This document shows, piece by piece, positions 19,126 to 28,128 of a stretch of DNA of 64,000 nt (the stretch's first letter is position 1; each line of letters opens with the position of its first letter). This DNA comes from DAOMNO01 sp035443885 (lineage in GTDB: Bacteria; Planctomycetota; Phycisphaerae; Phycisphaerales; SM1A02). Made by a program: the position numbers and the translations under genes. The DNA lies in the NCBI GenBank assembly GCA_035443885.1, contig DAOMNO010000001.1, positions 277,631-341,630 of the forward strand, in the 5' to 3' direction. The notes below the pieces were generated by a model, which ran no database searches, was not told the DNA's origin, and saw only the letters and a program-made list of their open reading frames with translations.

Positions 19126-20265
19126 GTGAACCGGGCGTTCAACGGGAGGGGAAGGAGTTGGCGAATCGTCGGAAAACGACTCATCCCGATTCTCATGGCC
19201 TCGACCCTGCTGCTCGGTTGCGGTTCGGGTTCAGTTCAGACGACCTCACCCAGGCATGGGGCGTTCGGCGAAGATCGCACTGCTCCCGGTGCGGCGATCA
19301 CCGAGTCACTCATTGCTGCCGTCGCGGAACCTCGACGTAGCGTTCCGACAGACTTCGAGACGACGACTGAGCCGTGGCCGTTCGCGGGTTACGAGGGCCG
19401 CCTGATTTCCACGCCGAACTATCGCATCCACACGACGGTTGAAAATCCATCGTTCGTGGAAAGCCTGCCGATGTTCGCCGAACTTTCACTCGCACATTAC
19501 CGATCCGCACTGGGTGATCTACCCGCGCCGGAGCAACCGCTTGAAACGTACCTCTTCCGCGATCGCCCGCAATGGGAAGTGATGACGCGCCGCCTACTCC
19601 CGGATCAGGCAGGAATGCTCGATTCGCTGGGTCGCGGCGGCTTTACGACGCGCGGCATCGCTGTGCTGTACTACATCGACTTCTCGCGCAGCATGAGCAG
19701 CCGCGACACGTTTGCGATCGCAGCGCATGAAGGATGGCATCAATACACGCAGACGACCTTCAAGCACCAGCTCCCTGTCTGGCTTGAAGAGGGCGTGGCA
19801 ACATACATGGAGAGCTTCAGCCTCGGTCGCGACGGCGAGCCGCAGTTCCGTCCATGGGCGAATCAGGAACGGCGCGTCGCGTTGGCAAACGCTGCAAGGC
19901 GGAATCAATTGATTCCGCTCAATGAGATTCTGCAACGCTCGCCACAGGCGTTTCTTGAGAATGGAAAGAATCAACTGCTCGTCTATTACGCGCAAGTGTG
20001 GGCGTTGACTCGCTTCCTTGCTGAGGGTGAAGACGGCCGCTATCGAGATGGATTGGAGCAGGTGCTGCACGATGCAGCGCACGGGCGGCTCGTTGGCAGG
20101 CTCGCGTCTTCCGTTCATGTGCCGAATCAGCGACGGCGCGGCGTTGCCGCCACCAGCCGCACGGGGCCGTGGATCATTCTGGAATACTTCAACCCGAACT
20201 TGGCGGAGTTTGAAGAGCAGTACGATCAGTTCGTCCGCTCGCTGATTGAGCGTGGCCGCAGGTAA
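19126..20265 (+). CDS. Lipoprotein with gluzincin-like metallopeptidase motif
   Basis: This 379-residue protein starts at GTG 19126. A basic N-terminus, hydrophobic stretch and LLLGC lipobox near residue 32 predict a lipid-anchored exported protein. In the middle, AAHEGWHQYTQTTF supplies an HExxH-like zinc motif (HEGWH), followed by PVWLEEGVATYMESF. The Glu-containing LEEG helix is typical of gluzincin peptidases of the DUF1570-like group. Catalytic activity is likely but unproven, and the substrate is unknown. The gene ends 16 bases before the phosphodiesterase, so the two are probably in one operon together with the following GNAT gene. Confidence 0.72.
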   Translation: MNRAFNGRGRSWRIVGKRLIPILMASTLLLGCGSGSVQTTSPRHGAFGEDRTAPGAAITESLIAAVAEPRRSVPTDFETTTEPWPFAGYEGRLISTPNYRIHTTVENPSFVESLPMFAELSLAHYRSALGDLPAPEQPLETYLFRDRPQWEVMTRRLLPDQAGMLDSLGRGGFTTRGIAVLYYIDFSRSMSSRDTFAIAAHEGWHQYTQTTFKHQLPVWLEEGVATYMESFSLGRDGEPQFRPWANQERRVALANAARRNQLIPLNEILQRSPQAFLENGKNQLLVYYAQVWALTRFLAEGEDGRYRDGLEQVLHDAAHGRLVGRLASSVHVPNQRRRGVAATSRTGPWIILEYFNPNLAEFEEQYDQFVRSLIERGRR

Positions 20266-20281
20266 AGACCCGCTCTCCGAT

Positions 20282-20776
20282 ATGCTCATCGGCATTCTTT
20301 CTGATTCTCACGGTCGAACGACGATGACTGCACGCGCGGTGGCGGCGTTGCGCGAGCGCGGCGCAGATTTGCTGCTGCATCTTGGCGATATTGAAACACC
20401 TGCCGTGCTGGATGAGTTGGCGGGGCACCCCGTGCGGCTGGTCTTTGGCAATTGCGACTGGGATGAAACTGACCTTTCGCGGTATGCCCGTCATCTTGAC
20501 CTGACGGTCGATCATCCGGTCGGCCAAATCGTTGTGGGCGATCGGCGCATCGTCTTTACCCATGGGCACCTTGAAAAGCCCATGCAGCAGGCACTGCACG
20601 AAGGCGCGGATTATCTGCTCCACGGCCATACGCATGAAGTGCGAGATGAGCGTGTGGGCAGAACTCGCATCATCAATCCAGGGGCCTTGTTTCGGGCACC
20701 CCGTTATACTGTCGCGCTGCTCGACCCCCGCCGCGATTCGCTCGACATCATCGAGGTGGCCAAGGCGGTCGAGTAA
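20282..20776 (+). CDS. YfcE/MJ0936-family metallophosphoesterase
   Basis: This 164-residue single-domain phosphoesterase carries the metal-binding motifs in order: GILSDSHG (DxH), LLHLGDIET (GD), LVFGNCDWDE (GNCD), FTHGH and LLHGHTHEVRDE (GHTH), ending IINPGAL. The length and motif spacing fit the YfcE/MJ0936 family, which hydrolyses phosphodiesters with two metal ions in the cytoplasm. The physiological substrate is unknown. The start at 20282 aligns with the family N-terminus; an in-frame ATG/GTG at 20246 would overlap the upstream gene. Confidence 0.88.
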   Translation: MLIGILSDSHGRTTMTARAVAALRERGADLLLHLGDIETPAVLDELAGHPVRLVFGNCDWDETDLSRYARHLDLTVDHPVGQIVVGDRRIVFTHGHLEKPMQQALHEGADYLLHGHTHEVRDERVGRTRIINPGALFRAPRYTVALLDPRRDSLDIIEVAKAVE

Positions 20777-20783
20777 CTCCGCC

Positions 20784-21296
20784 ATGAGCGAACCGCGGCC
20801 CGACAACTTCGACATTGAGCGCGTGGAGGTCGTCCTTGCTGGCACAGATCACCATGCTGACATCCGGCGGCTTTATCACGACAGCATGATTGAAGGTCAG
20901 ATTCGCGACAATGACACCGGCGCGGACATCGACAACCTCATCGCTGCGTACTTCGAAGATGACGGACAAAGTGCATTCTGGGTGGCAACGTATGACAACA
21001 CAGTCATCGGCATGATCGGCGTGCAGAAAATCGCGGACAACACAGCAGAAGTTCGCCGCCTGCGGGTGCGGGTCGATTTTCGTCGCCGGGGCGTGGGCAG
21101 TTTGCTTATGCGCCAAGCGCTGATGTTCTGCCAGAAGCACAGTTATCTCAAAGTCGTGCTTGACGTGCGCATAGAACGGGGGCCTGCGATTGCCATGTTC
21201 GAGAAATTCGGTTTCACGCTTGCGCGCACACGCGAGATTGACGGGCGCAAAATGCTCGATTTCTACGTCGATCTCTACCGCGAGCCGCACGCCTAG
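20784..21296 (+). CDS. GNAT family N-acetyltransferase
   Basis: This 170-residue protein has the GNAT fold signature: strand 4 (AEVRRLRVRVDFRRRG), the acetyl-CoA loop RRRGVGSLLMRQAL (R-x-x-G-x-G/S) and the late strand AIAMFEKFGFTLARTR. The substrate is unknown; the V.P..R-like motif is most like small-molecule or N-terminal amino acetyltransferases. It starts seven bases after the phosphodiesterase. Its TAG stop overlaps the TAG stop of the convergent kinase in the palindrome CTAG (21293-21296). Confidence 0.82.
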   Translation: MSEPRPDNFDIERVEVVLAGTDHHADIRRLYHDSMIEGQIRDNDTGADIDNLIAAYFEDDGQSAFWVATYDNTVIGMIGVQKIADNTAEVRRLRVRVDFRRRGVGSLLMRQALMFCQKHSYLKVVLDVRIERGPAIAMFEKFGFTLARTREIDGRKMLDFYVDLYREPHA

Positions 21297-24130
21297 TTCG
21301 ATCCGGTCGCCGTGGCCAATTCCGCAAGTCGGTTGCGCCACGTGATGGTCTGCTCCGCCTCGTCACCGAGCGCATCACGACTACTGTTGACCATGGCCTC
21401 AGCCACTTTACGCGCCTCTTCCATGCGATCAAGCGACTTCAGTACACGGAAGAGCGACGTTGCAACGATCACCGTTTCGTGATGCGCCGCGCCGTAGAAC
21501 GCCGCCCGTCCTTGCCATGCCATCCGAAACAGCTCTGCTGCGTCTTCCAACCGGCCTTGTTCTTCTCGCAACTGGCCGACGAGATTGCGACTGTTGTACA
21601 CATCGATGTTGTCATTCCCGTACAACGCCTGCCTGGCTTCCATCGCGCCGACAAGCAGCGGCTCCGCGTCGTCTGTGCGACCGAGGCGAAGAAAACCTGC
21701 GCCCGCATTGTTCATGGCGACGATCGTCTGCGGATGGTGCGGTCCAAGCGTGCGCAGACGAACCCGATACACCTCACGGAACAGTTCGGACGCCGGCTCA
21801 ATCTCACCCGCGACGTAGTAGGCGACACCCATCGCGAGCTTGCCGTTGAGCGTAACCTGATGGTCGTCTCCCAGCACGCGCACAGCAACTTCCAGCGTCG
21901 AGACGCCTAGTTCGATCGCCCGCTGCGGTTCTCCCTTTGTGCGCAGCAAGGCAACCAGTTCAAACTTTGTCGTCAAGGTTCTGGGATGCTCCGGACCAAG
22001 CGTCCGCTCAATCAACTCGACGGTCTCTTCAAGCAGCGGCGCGGCTTCATCCAACTTGCCGAGGTTGCTGAGCAACACTGCAAGGTTGGACATCGCGCCG
22101 TGAGTTGAAGGATGTTCATCACCCAGCACGCGGCGACTCGTTTCCAGCACATGCCGATAGAGATTTTCCGCGTCGTCATAGCGACCCAGATCGCTGAGCG
22201 TAACTGCAAGATTCCCCAACGCGGTCAGCGTGCGCGGATGCAGCTCGCCCAGATTCTGCACACGGCTTTCGTAAATCTTACGGAACAGCGGTTCCGCTTC
22301 GTCGAACCGGCCCAGATCGCTCAACAGGTAGGCGTAGTTGTTCATCGCCACCTGCGTGTCATCATGCTCTTCGCCCAACACGCGCTGCTGCGCTTCGATA
22401 ATCTGCTTGAAAAGCGGCTCCGACTCTGCAAACCGCCCCTGATCGTTCAGCACTGTCGCCAGTACGGACTTGGCTGTCAGCGTCTTGTGTGTTTCCGCAC
22501 CGAGCACTTCTTCCATCACGGGAATGCGATCGCGCAACAGCGTCTCTGCGTCCGCGGGCCTGCCAAGGTATGTGAGCGTGGATGCCAGATTGACCGCAGC
22601 GGTCAGCGTTTCTTCATGGTCCGCGCCGAGCACTGCTGCAAATGTTTCCATCGCCGTCTCGTGCTGCCGTCGCGCTTCTTCAAACTTCCCCATGCCGAGG
22701 TAGGTATCGCCAATCGTCGTGCGTACGAATCCCGCAAGTTCCGGCTGATCCGCCAGTGATGTTTCCACTCGCTTGGATGCTTCTTCGAGAACCATCTCGA
22801 CGGTAATGATCTCGCCCTGCGCTACGGCTGGGTTCGCAGCTCCCAGCAGCTCCTTCACGAGGAACTTGTTGATCGCGCCGGTTTTCGCAACTTCTTTCTC
22901 AGCACGAAGCCTTGCTGCGGTGGCTGCGGCTTCCGCACTGAGTGCCCGCTGGACTTCATCTTCCACCAGTGACTTTTGCTCAAGGGCCTGTGCAAAGCCA
23001 ATCGAACTCACAATGACACCAGCTACGAGAACGATGAACGTTGCGACGACGCCCCCCACCAGCGCGCGATTCCGTCTTGCAAACTTCGCGAGCTGATAAA
23101 GCGTCGTCGGCGGTCGCGCGATGATTGGCTCATCCGCGAGATATCTGCGGATGTCCGAGGCAAGGTCCGCCGCGCTTTGATATCGCCTTGTCTTGTCCTT
23201 CTCCAAAGCCTTGGCGACAATCGTCTCCACATCGCCACGCAACAAGCGATTGACCGTGCTGAGCGGGGCCGCTTCTTCTTCACTGATGATTCTCGCAGCG
23301 GAAGCAACCGTGGCGCGGCTGAGGTCGTGAGGCAGCCGCCCGGCCAGCATTTCGTAGCCGACCACACCGAGTGCGTACACATCGGATCGGATATCCAGTT
23401 CATCCGGATTGCCCGCCACTTGTTCCGGACTCATGTAAGGCAGTGTGCCGATGAGTTGACCGACATTGGTCTGCACGGTCGTCGCCTGGATGTCTGCGTT
23501 CGTCGCGCGAGCGACGCCGAAGTCGAGAATCTTCGGCTGCCCAGGATCGTCGCGATCACGGGCCGCGTCATCACGCACCACCATAATGTTGCCGGGCTTG
23601 AGGTCGCGGTGAATGACCCCCTTCTGATGGGCATGATGGACGGCATCACAAATGCGGGCGAGCAGTTCCAGCGACTGGTTTGGAGTGAGGCTCCGCTCCA
23701 GAATGAGTTCAGAAAGTGACCGACCTCGGACGTACTCCATCGCAAAGAACGGCTGTGCCCCCGCACCGGCGTCAAAGGTACCAGCCTCGTAAATCTGGGC
23801 GATTCCGGGGTGATGCAGCCGACCGAGCACGTGGGCTTCGACCTCGAAGCGGCGCAGCATGTCGCGGGAGATCGAGCCGGGGCGAATCACCTTGAGCGCG
23901 ACGGTGCGTTTCGGGTTCTCCTGCCGGGCAAGGTACACCGCCCCCATGCCCCCTTGCCCGATGATACGTTCGATGGTGTAGCTCGCGATCCGCTCCGGCA
24001 GCGGCTGCGTCTCGGCGTGCGGGTCATTCTTGAAAAACGCTCTCACCGCCTCGCACGTATCGGCAGAAGTCTCCGCCTCATCACGATTTAGAGGACTCGT
24101 CTCAAACTGGGAGGGATGTTGCTCTTCCAC
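21293..24130 (-). CDS. Hanks-type Ser/Thr protein kinase with C-terminal TPRs
   Basis: This 945-residue protein has a kinase domain from about residue 50 to 320: GQGGMGAVYLA glycine loop, VALKVI catalytic Lys, VIHRDLKPGNIMV and DFGVARA, and GTLPYMSPEQ. All catalytic residues are present. One membrane helix follows (ALVGGVVATFIVLVAGVIV), then about twelve kinesin-light-chain-type TPRs with repeated LGxxHPxTL motifs. The kinase should face the cytoplasm and the TPR part the periplasm. The GTG at 24130 is chosen because the frame upstream runs through tRNA-Ser. No sigma factor is coupled to this copy, unlike the kinase at 38572-40980. Confidence 0.92.
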   Translation of the reverse strand: MEEQHPSQFETSPLNRDEAETSADTCEAVRAFFKNDPHAETQPLPERIASYTIERIIGQGGMGAVYLARQENPKRTVALKVIRPGSISRDMLRRFEVEAHVLGRLHHPGIAQIYEAGTFDAGAGAQPFFAMEYVRGRSLSELILERSLTPNQSLELLARICDAVHHAHQKGVIHRDLKPGNIMVVRDDAARDRDDPGQPKILDFGVARATNADIQATTVQTNVGQLIGTLPYMSPEQVAGNPDELDIRSDVYALGVVGYEMLAGRLPHDLSRATVASAARIISEEEAAPLSTVNRLLRGDVETIVAKALEKDKTRRYQSAADLASDIRRYLADEPIIARPPTTLYQLAKFARRNRALVGGVVATFIVLVAGVIVSSIGFAQALEQKSLVEDEVQRALSAEAAATAARLRAEKEVAKTGAINKFLVKELLGAANPAVAQGEIITVEMVLEEASKRVETSLADQPELAGFVRTTIGDTYLGMGKFEEARRQHETAMETFAAVLGADHEETLTAAVNLASTLTYLGRPADAETLLRDRIPVMEEVLGAETHKTLTAKSVLATVLNDQGRFAESEPLFKQIIEAQQRVLGEEHDDTQVAMNNYAYLLSDLGRFDEAEPLFRKIYESRVQNLGELHPRTLTALGNLAVTLSDLGRYDDAENLYRHVLETSRRVLGDEHPSTHGAMSNLAVLLSNLGKLDEAAPLLEETVELIERTLGPEHPRTLTTKFELVALLRTKGEPQRAIELGVSTLEVAVRVLGDDHQVTLNGKLAMGVAYYVAGEIEPASELFREVYRVRLRTLGPHHPQTIVAMNNAGAGFLRLGRTDDAEPLLVGAMEARQALYGNDNIDVYNSRNLVGQLREEQGRLEDAAELFRMAWQGRAAFYGAAHHETVIVATSLFRVLKSLDRMEEARKVAEAMVNSSRDALGDEAEQTITWRNRLAELATATGSN

Positions 24131-24178
24131 CGATCCTGGCCCAGATCGCCCGTCAATCAGGCGTCGAAAATGAAAAAG

Positions 24179-24267
24179 CGGACAGGGCGGGATTCGAACC
24201 CGCGGTGAGGCTAGTGCCCCACGCCGGTTTAGCAAACCGGTGCCTTCAGCCGCTCGGCCACCTGTCC
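24179..24267 (-). tRNA. tRNA-Ser (anticodon GCT)
   Basis: The 89-base cloverleaf has acceptor GGACAGG pairing with CCTGTCC and discriminator G. The D-arm is GGCCGAG, the anticodon stem-loop is CCGGTTTGCTAAACCGG, and the T-arm is GCGGGTTCGAATCCCGC. The long variable arm (GTGGGGC..GCCTCAC region) is typical of class II serine tRNA. CCA is not encoded. A T run follows. Confidence 0.97.
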
Positions 24268-24521
24268 GTGTGCATGGCAATGATCGCACCGGAACACCGC
24301 CCCGTCAACCAGACAACCTCGTGAAGTCGCACTTCACCGCCTCGCTTTGGTACGACTGAGTGCTGCTGAACATCACACGGCGCATGAGGCGAGCAAGAAA
24401 AGTTTGTCAAAAATCCCTGTTTTTACAGGACGAGAAGCCTTGTACCCGATAGAACCACGCAGTACATTCCCCGCAACCTCGCCCCGATGGAGGGGCCTCG
24501 CACATGAAAGGAACACAACCG

Positions 24522-24845
24522 ATGGCAGCAACACAGACCAAGTCCGACAAGCCGCGCAGCAAGTCCCAGATTCTTACCGACATCGCCACCAGCACTGACC
24601 TGACCCGCAAGCAGGTGCAGAGCGTGTTCGATGCGATGTCGGCTCTCATCAAGAAGGACCTCAAGAAAGGCCCCGGCATCTTCACCGTTCCCGGCCTCAT
24701 GAAGATCAAGGTCGTCCGCAAGCCCGCTACCAAGGCGCGCAAGGGCACCAATCCCTTCACCGGCGAAGAGATGATGTTCAAAGCCAAGCCCGCCCGCAAC
24801 GTCGTCAAGGTGCTTGCGCTCAAGAACCTCAAGTCCATGGTCTGA
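24522..24845 (+). CDS. HU/IHF-family DNA-binding protein
   Basis: This protein of about 107 residues has the HU fold: helices ILTDIATSTDLTRKQVQSVFDAMSALIKKDLKKG, strand IFTVPGLMKIKVVRK, and a beta-arm region KARKGTNPFTGEEMMFKAKPARNVVKV. It has a 15-20 residue basic N-terminal extension (KSDKPRSKS) and so resembles the Lys-rich variants in this phylum. It bends and packages DNA as a dimer. AAAGGA nine bases before 24522 favours that start over 24504. A terminator follows at 24869-24903, so it is probably a single-gene unit. Confidence 0.9.
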   Translation: MAATQTKSDKPRSKSQILTDIATSTDLTRKQVQSVFDAMSALIKKDLKKGPGIFTVPGLMKIKVVRKPATKARKGTNPFTGEEMMFKAKPARNVVKVLALKNLKSMV

Positions 24846-24868
24846 TTCTTTGCGATCATTCGCTGAAC

Positions 24869-24903
24869 AAAGGCCGTCGAACTTACGTTCGGCGGCCTTC
24901 TTT
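24869..24903 (+). terminator. Rho-independent terminator after the HU gene
   Basis: The stem AAAGGCCGTCGAAC / GTTCGGCGGCCTT has a four-base TTAC loop and one T-G wobble pair, followed by CTTT. It lies 24 bases after the HU stop codon. Confidence 0.82.
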
Positions 24904-24932
24904 CGTATCACTCCGCTTCGCATCCACTCTTC

Positions 24933-25835
24933 ATGCTCCCACCAGATCGCAGCCATCTTCGCACAGAACAGCGCCACGAAGCGTCGCATCAACTTGATGC
25001 GCTCAGCATTGATGAATGTGTGCGCTTGATGATCGACGATCATCGCGCCGTAACAGATGCGCTCGCCGCGGCGCATGCGCATCTCGCTGCGCTCATTGAC
25101 GCCATCGTGCCTCGCATGCGCGAAGGCGGCCGCATCATCTATCTCGGCGCGGGAACATCGGGCCGCCTCGGCGTGCTCGACGCTTCCGAATGCCCGCCCA
25201 CATTTCAGACCGACCCCGGGCAAGTCATCGGTATCATCGCTGGGGGCGACGCTGCACTCAGGCGATCGTCTGAGGGTCGCGAAGACGAGTTGACCGGCGC
25301 ACACGCTGCGCTTGATGAACTCTCCCTTCATGCGAACGACACAGTCATTGGCATCGCAGCGGGCGGCACAACGCCTTACGTGCTTGGTGCGATACTTCAC
25401 GCCAAACGAGCCGGTTGCATGACTGCGCTCATCACATGCGTTGCGCTCGCTGCGCCACCTGAGGGATGCGACCGCCTGATCTTTCTGGATACTGGACCGG
25501 AACTGCTCACTGGGTCAACGCGGCTGAAAGCCGGGTCCGCAACAAAGCTTGCGCTCAACATCATTTCAACCGCCGTGTTCACACAACTCGGCAAGGTGTA
25601 CAGCAACCTGATGGTGGACCTGCGTGCGACGAACGCCAAGCTGCGCGACCGCGCCATGCGCATTCTCATGGAACTCTGCCCGGAGCTTTCACGCGAAGAG
25701 GCTGCAAAAGCCCTTGACAATGCAGGCGGCGACCTCAAGGCCGCCATCGTAATGCAACGACTGGATGTGGATTTCAATGCGGCTACTGACCTGCTGAACC
25801 AGCATGGGCGGAAACTGCGCAACATGCTGGGCTAA
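24933..25835 (+). CDS. murQ: N-acetylmuramic acid 6-phosphate etherase
   Basis: This 300-residue protein matches MurQ: a TEQRHEASHQLDALS start, the SIS sugar-isomerase domain with IIYLGAGTSGRLGVLDASECPPTF, and IAGGDAALRRSSEGREDE, GIAAGGTTPYVLGA and STRLKAGSATKLALNIIST. It removes the lactyl ether from MurNAc-6-P to give GlcNAc-6-P in peptidoglycan recycling. The start at 24933 is needed to keep the conserved TE..N/H..S..LD segment, although its ribosome binding site is weak. It ends 11 bases before the 206-base repeat that marks the end of the duplicated cassette on the other strand. Confidence 0.95.
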   Translation: MLPPDRSHLRTEQRHEASHQLDALSIDECVRLMIDDHRAVTDALAAAHAHLAALIDAIVPRMREGGRIIYLGAGTSGRLGVLDASECPPTFQTDPGQVIGIIAGGDAALRRSSEGREDELTGAHAALDELSLHANDTVIGIAAGGTTPYVLGAILHAKRAGCMTALITCVALAAPPEGCDRLIFLDTGPELLTGSTRLKAGSATKLALNIISTAVFTQLGKVYSNLMVDLRATNAKLRDRAMRILMELCPELSREEAAKALDNAGGDLKAAIVMQRLDVDFNAATDLLNQHGRKLRNMLG

Positions 25836-25845
25836 TGCAGTCAGC

Positions 25846-26051
25846 GCAGGGCTGTGCTGGCCTCATATCGCTTCAATCTGTCGTGTCCACAGTCTGCATA
25901 TCTGCTGCAGGTGCCTTCCCCGTCAGCACTGTCGGAATCATGGAGCGATAGCCTTCCATGATTTCAGCACCAACCAGATGCGTCAGACGAACAAGGTACT
26001 CTCGCGAGAGTTGAAGTCTTTCCTCAAGCGGTTCGCGAAGCGCGCCGGGCA
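25846..26051. repeat. 206-base perfect direct repeat, copy A (3' end of cassette)
   Basis: This stretch is identical base for base to 28129-28334 when read side by side. It covers the last 58 codons of the 431-residue gene plus about 27 bases after its stop. Outside it the two genes diverge abruptly. Confidence 0.93.
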
Positions 26052-27168
26052 GGAACTGATGCTCAAATCCAATAACTCCAGCTTCCGTTTGATCGCCCCA
26101 ATGGACGCAGACTCTTTCAATGTCGCTGCTCTTTCCGTGGTATAACTCACGGTATTGGTGCAAATTCAAAGCGATCGCTCGTCGTATCTCGTCTGAAAAC
26201 TCAGGAGCCGAGGACATGGTCTCCAAAAGCACATGCAATGCTGCTGGATCAGGATAGATTTCGGGAAACACGGCTTCTCTGACAGCAAGTGCAAACTTGG
26301 TCGCAAGGCCCTCTCGCAACACATGCTGGACTTGCTTGACCGCCTCCTCATGCAAGGCGCGCTCCTGCAGCGCGGCATCAAGTCTTCGGCGAAGAAGCGC
26401 GTCGTATCTCGCTAATCCCTCGTCCCGTCCCAATTCGCCACGCTCCATCGCGATGCGAAGTTCAGTCAATCTCGTTCTGATGTCAAACACGACGTCCGCT
26501 CGTTTACAAATGACCGGAGTTAACCGCCGTTCGTAGTCAGCCAGAATATCCTCAACTTCATCACGCTCCATCGGCACCGCCTGTGCGGCAACGGATTTCA
26601 TCCAGATATCGCGAAGCTCCAGATGAGACCATCTTGCCATGGTCCAGAAGGTTCTACAGTTGCGGCGAGTTGCTTCAAGCCGAAGCAGCATCGCTTTTTC
26701 CGATTGTTCTGGCGTAAGCACCGGCTGAATGGAGTCGATGTAGCCATGTTCAAGGGCAATCAACTCACGCCGCACCCTCGCACTCGCCTGATCCACTTTC
26801 TTCATCTGAGATGCGACTTCGGGCGTATTTGGGCCGATGGTTTTCCATAGATCCGCCAATTCGGTCGTCAGCGGCAGATATCGCGGTGCTTCACGTTCAA
26901 GATAGGCATTATGCTTTTCAACGAAGTCTATGTACTTCCGATGCATGTACTGCATCTGTGCATCAGACGCGTCAAGGATAATCCCCCACTTTACGATACC
27001 CTCAGGCGTAAGCGGCTTGTCCGGTACGCTTATATTGAGTCCTGGACCGTACTCACCCGTGTAATCAAAGAATGTTCGGGCACCTTCGTGAGGGGGGGCG
27101 AAGGATGATGCGACCACACCCAATGGCATAATGATCAGCACCGCACATAATAAGACCTGATAATTCAT
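25873..27168 (-). CDS. Exported protein of unknown function, cassette copy A
   Basis: This 431-residue protein belongs to no family recognised here. A hydrophobic N-terminus (YQVLLCAVLIIMPLGVVASS) predicts export. The rest is mostly helical and charged, with segments such as HNAYLEREAPRYLPLTTELADLW and ALEHGYIDSIQP that read like long helical hairpins. GGAG six bases before ATG 27168 supports the start. Copy B at 28156-29451 has the same length. The last 58 residues are identical in the two, while the middle differs substantially. It follows the Cys-rich gene by about 100 bases and is probably co-transcribed from the poly-G promoter at 27766-27793. Confidence 0.78.
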   Translation of the reverse strand: MNYQVLLCAVLIIMPLGVVASSFAPPHEGARTFFDYTGEYGPGLNISVPDKPLTPEGIVKWGIILDASDAQMQYMHRKYIDFVEKHNAYLEREAPRYLPLTTELADLWKTIGPNTPEVASQMKKVDQASARVRRELIALEHGYIDSIQPVLTPEQSEKAMLLRLEATRRNCRTFWTMARWSHLELRDIWMKSVAAQAVPMERDEVEDILADYERRLTPVICKRADVVFDIRTRLTELRIAMERGELGRDEGLARYDALLRRRLDAALQERALHEEAVKQVQHVLREGLATKFALAVREAVFPEIYPDPAALHVLLETMSSAPEFSDEIRRAIALNLHQYRELYHGKSSDIERVCVHWGDQTEAGVIGFEHQFLPGALREPLEERLQLSREYLVRLTHLVGAEIMEGYRSMIPTVLTGKAPAADMQTVDTTD

Positions 27169-27266
27169 GTACGGCTCCACAAAGAAGCTGGCGATAACCG
27201 GGTACGCCAGATGAACGGCATCTACAATACGGATCTCAAAGACGACACATCCGCACTATAGTGGAA

Positions 27267-27707
27267 TCACTGACAAGCCAAGCCTCGTGCTACATGAGGA
27301 AACACCTGACATGGCCCTGGCTGGCTTGCAGCATCAATGCAAACATATGGGCATCCCTCCCCCCCGACATACGAGCATACTCTCAAGGTCACCGTGCATG
27401 GCACTGCTGTCGAGTATACGATCACGCCATATTGGTTCAGGCCCGCTGGCGGACTTACGGGCTGATACCACGTAATCGCGCCGCCAATTCCCGCATTGAG
27501 ACACGTAATGCACTCTCCTGGGCAGGTTGTATAGCCTCCAAAGCCGCAGTGGTTCGATGCCAGACACGACGTCGTGTTGACTGTGATGTAACACCCCGTC
27601 TCAAAGTCGGCCGAAGTCGATTGCGGTCCTCCCCAGGAAAGCCCCAGTACTGATACAGCAACCAGCCAGCACCACGCCATGCCCTTGCGGTAACGATGGA
27701 ACGTCAT
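27267..27707 (-). CDS. Cys-rich secreted protein, cassette copy A
   Basis: This 146-residue protein has a signal peptide (GMAWCWLVAVSVLGLSWGGPQSTSA) that is identical to that of copy B at 29542-29982. The mature part of about 110 residues carries 12 cysteines at the same relative positions as in copy B, though the residues between are diverged. The pattern suggests a disulfide-stabilised extracellular domain. AAGGGGA eight bases upstream of the ATG is a good ribosome binding site. No known family is recognised. It sits first in the cassette, before the 431-residue gene. Confidence 0.75.
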   Translation of the reverse strand: MTFHRYRKGMAWCWLVAVSVLGLSWGGPQSTSADFETGCYITVNTTSCLASNHCGFGGYTTCPGECITCLNAGIGGAITWYQPVSPPAGLNQYGVIVYSTAVPCTVTLRVCSYVGGEGCPYVCIDAASQPGPCQVFPHVARGLACQ

Positions 27708-27787
27708 GTGATTCCCCTTTTCTAAGAATTTCCGACGGAACGTATTGGCCTCTGCCAATGAACAGATTTTACCCCCCCCCCCCGCAT
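27582..27787. repeat. Near-identical direct repeat, copy A (5' end of cassette)
   Basis: This stretch matches 29857-30060 with only a few base changes and a 12-versus-10 difference in the C tract. It covers the promoter, the leader and the first 40 or so codons of the Cys-rich gene. Beyond it the two copies diverge. Confidence 0.9.
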
Positions 27788-27793
27788 CGTCAA
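27766..27793 (-). promoter_or_regulatory. Sigma70-type promoter with a G12 tract in the spacer
   Basis: On the minus strand TTGACG (27793-27788) is followed by ATGC, twelve G and then TAAAAT (27771-27766). The spacer is 16 bases, 12 of them G. The start codon of the Cys-rich gene lies about 58 bases downstream. The layout matches phase-variable promoters whose strength changes with tract length; activity is inferred. Confidence 0.72.
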
Positions 27794-27869
27794 GTGCCAG
27801 TTCTCCGAACCGACAAATACCAGATCGCATCCGTACCGAGTTCGACGCATAAAAGGCATTGCGGCATGG

Positions 27870-28099
27870 GTTTCGGTCAACGGCAACATCTTCAAGGTGT
27901 TCGTCGAGCAGGTGCTGGTGTAAGTTTCGACCGGACGACGTTGTGGTGATCAACAACTTGCCGAGTGACAAGAGAGCGAGAACGCTCACGGATCGACGTT
28001 CGGTATCTGCCGCCGCACAGCCCCGACCTGAATCCAATAGAGTCAGTGTTCAGCAAGATCAAGCAACTGCTGCCGATACGCAGGGTAAACGTCACTTGA
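27870..28099 (+). pseudogene. IS630-family transposase remnant (C-terminal part)
   Basis: Three short frames in series spell the end of an IS630/DDE_3 transposase: VNGNIFKVFVEQVLV then a stop, DDVVVINNLPSDK in a second frame, and VRYLPPHSPDLNPIESVFSKIKQLL in a third, ending at TGA 28097. The DNLPSHK-like and SPDLNPIE-x-FSKIK motifs include the second Asp and final Glu of the DDE triad. Stops and frameshifts make it non-functional, and the N-terminal half is absent. It lies between the two cassette copies. Confidence 0.85.
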
Positions 28100-28128
28100 T
28101 CAGCGAAACTGCTCTAATGAAGCGCAGT

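Noticed and set aside
24423..25400. Minus-strand open frame of 325 codons
   Set aside because: It covers the HU-like gene and the first half of murQ in antisense; no motif and no ribosome binding site.
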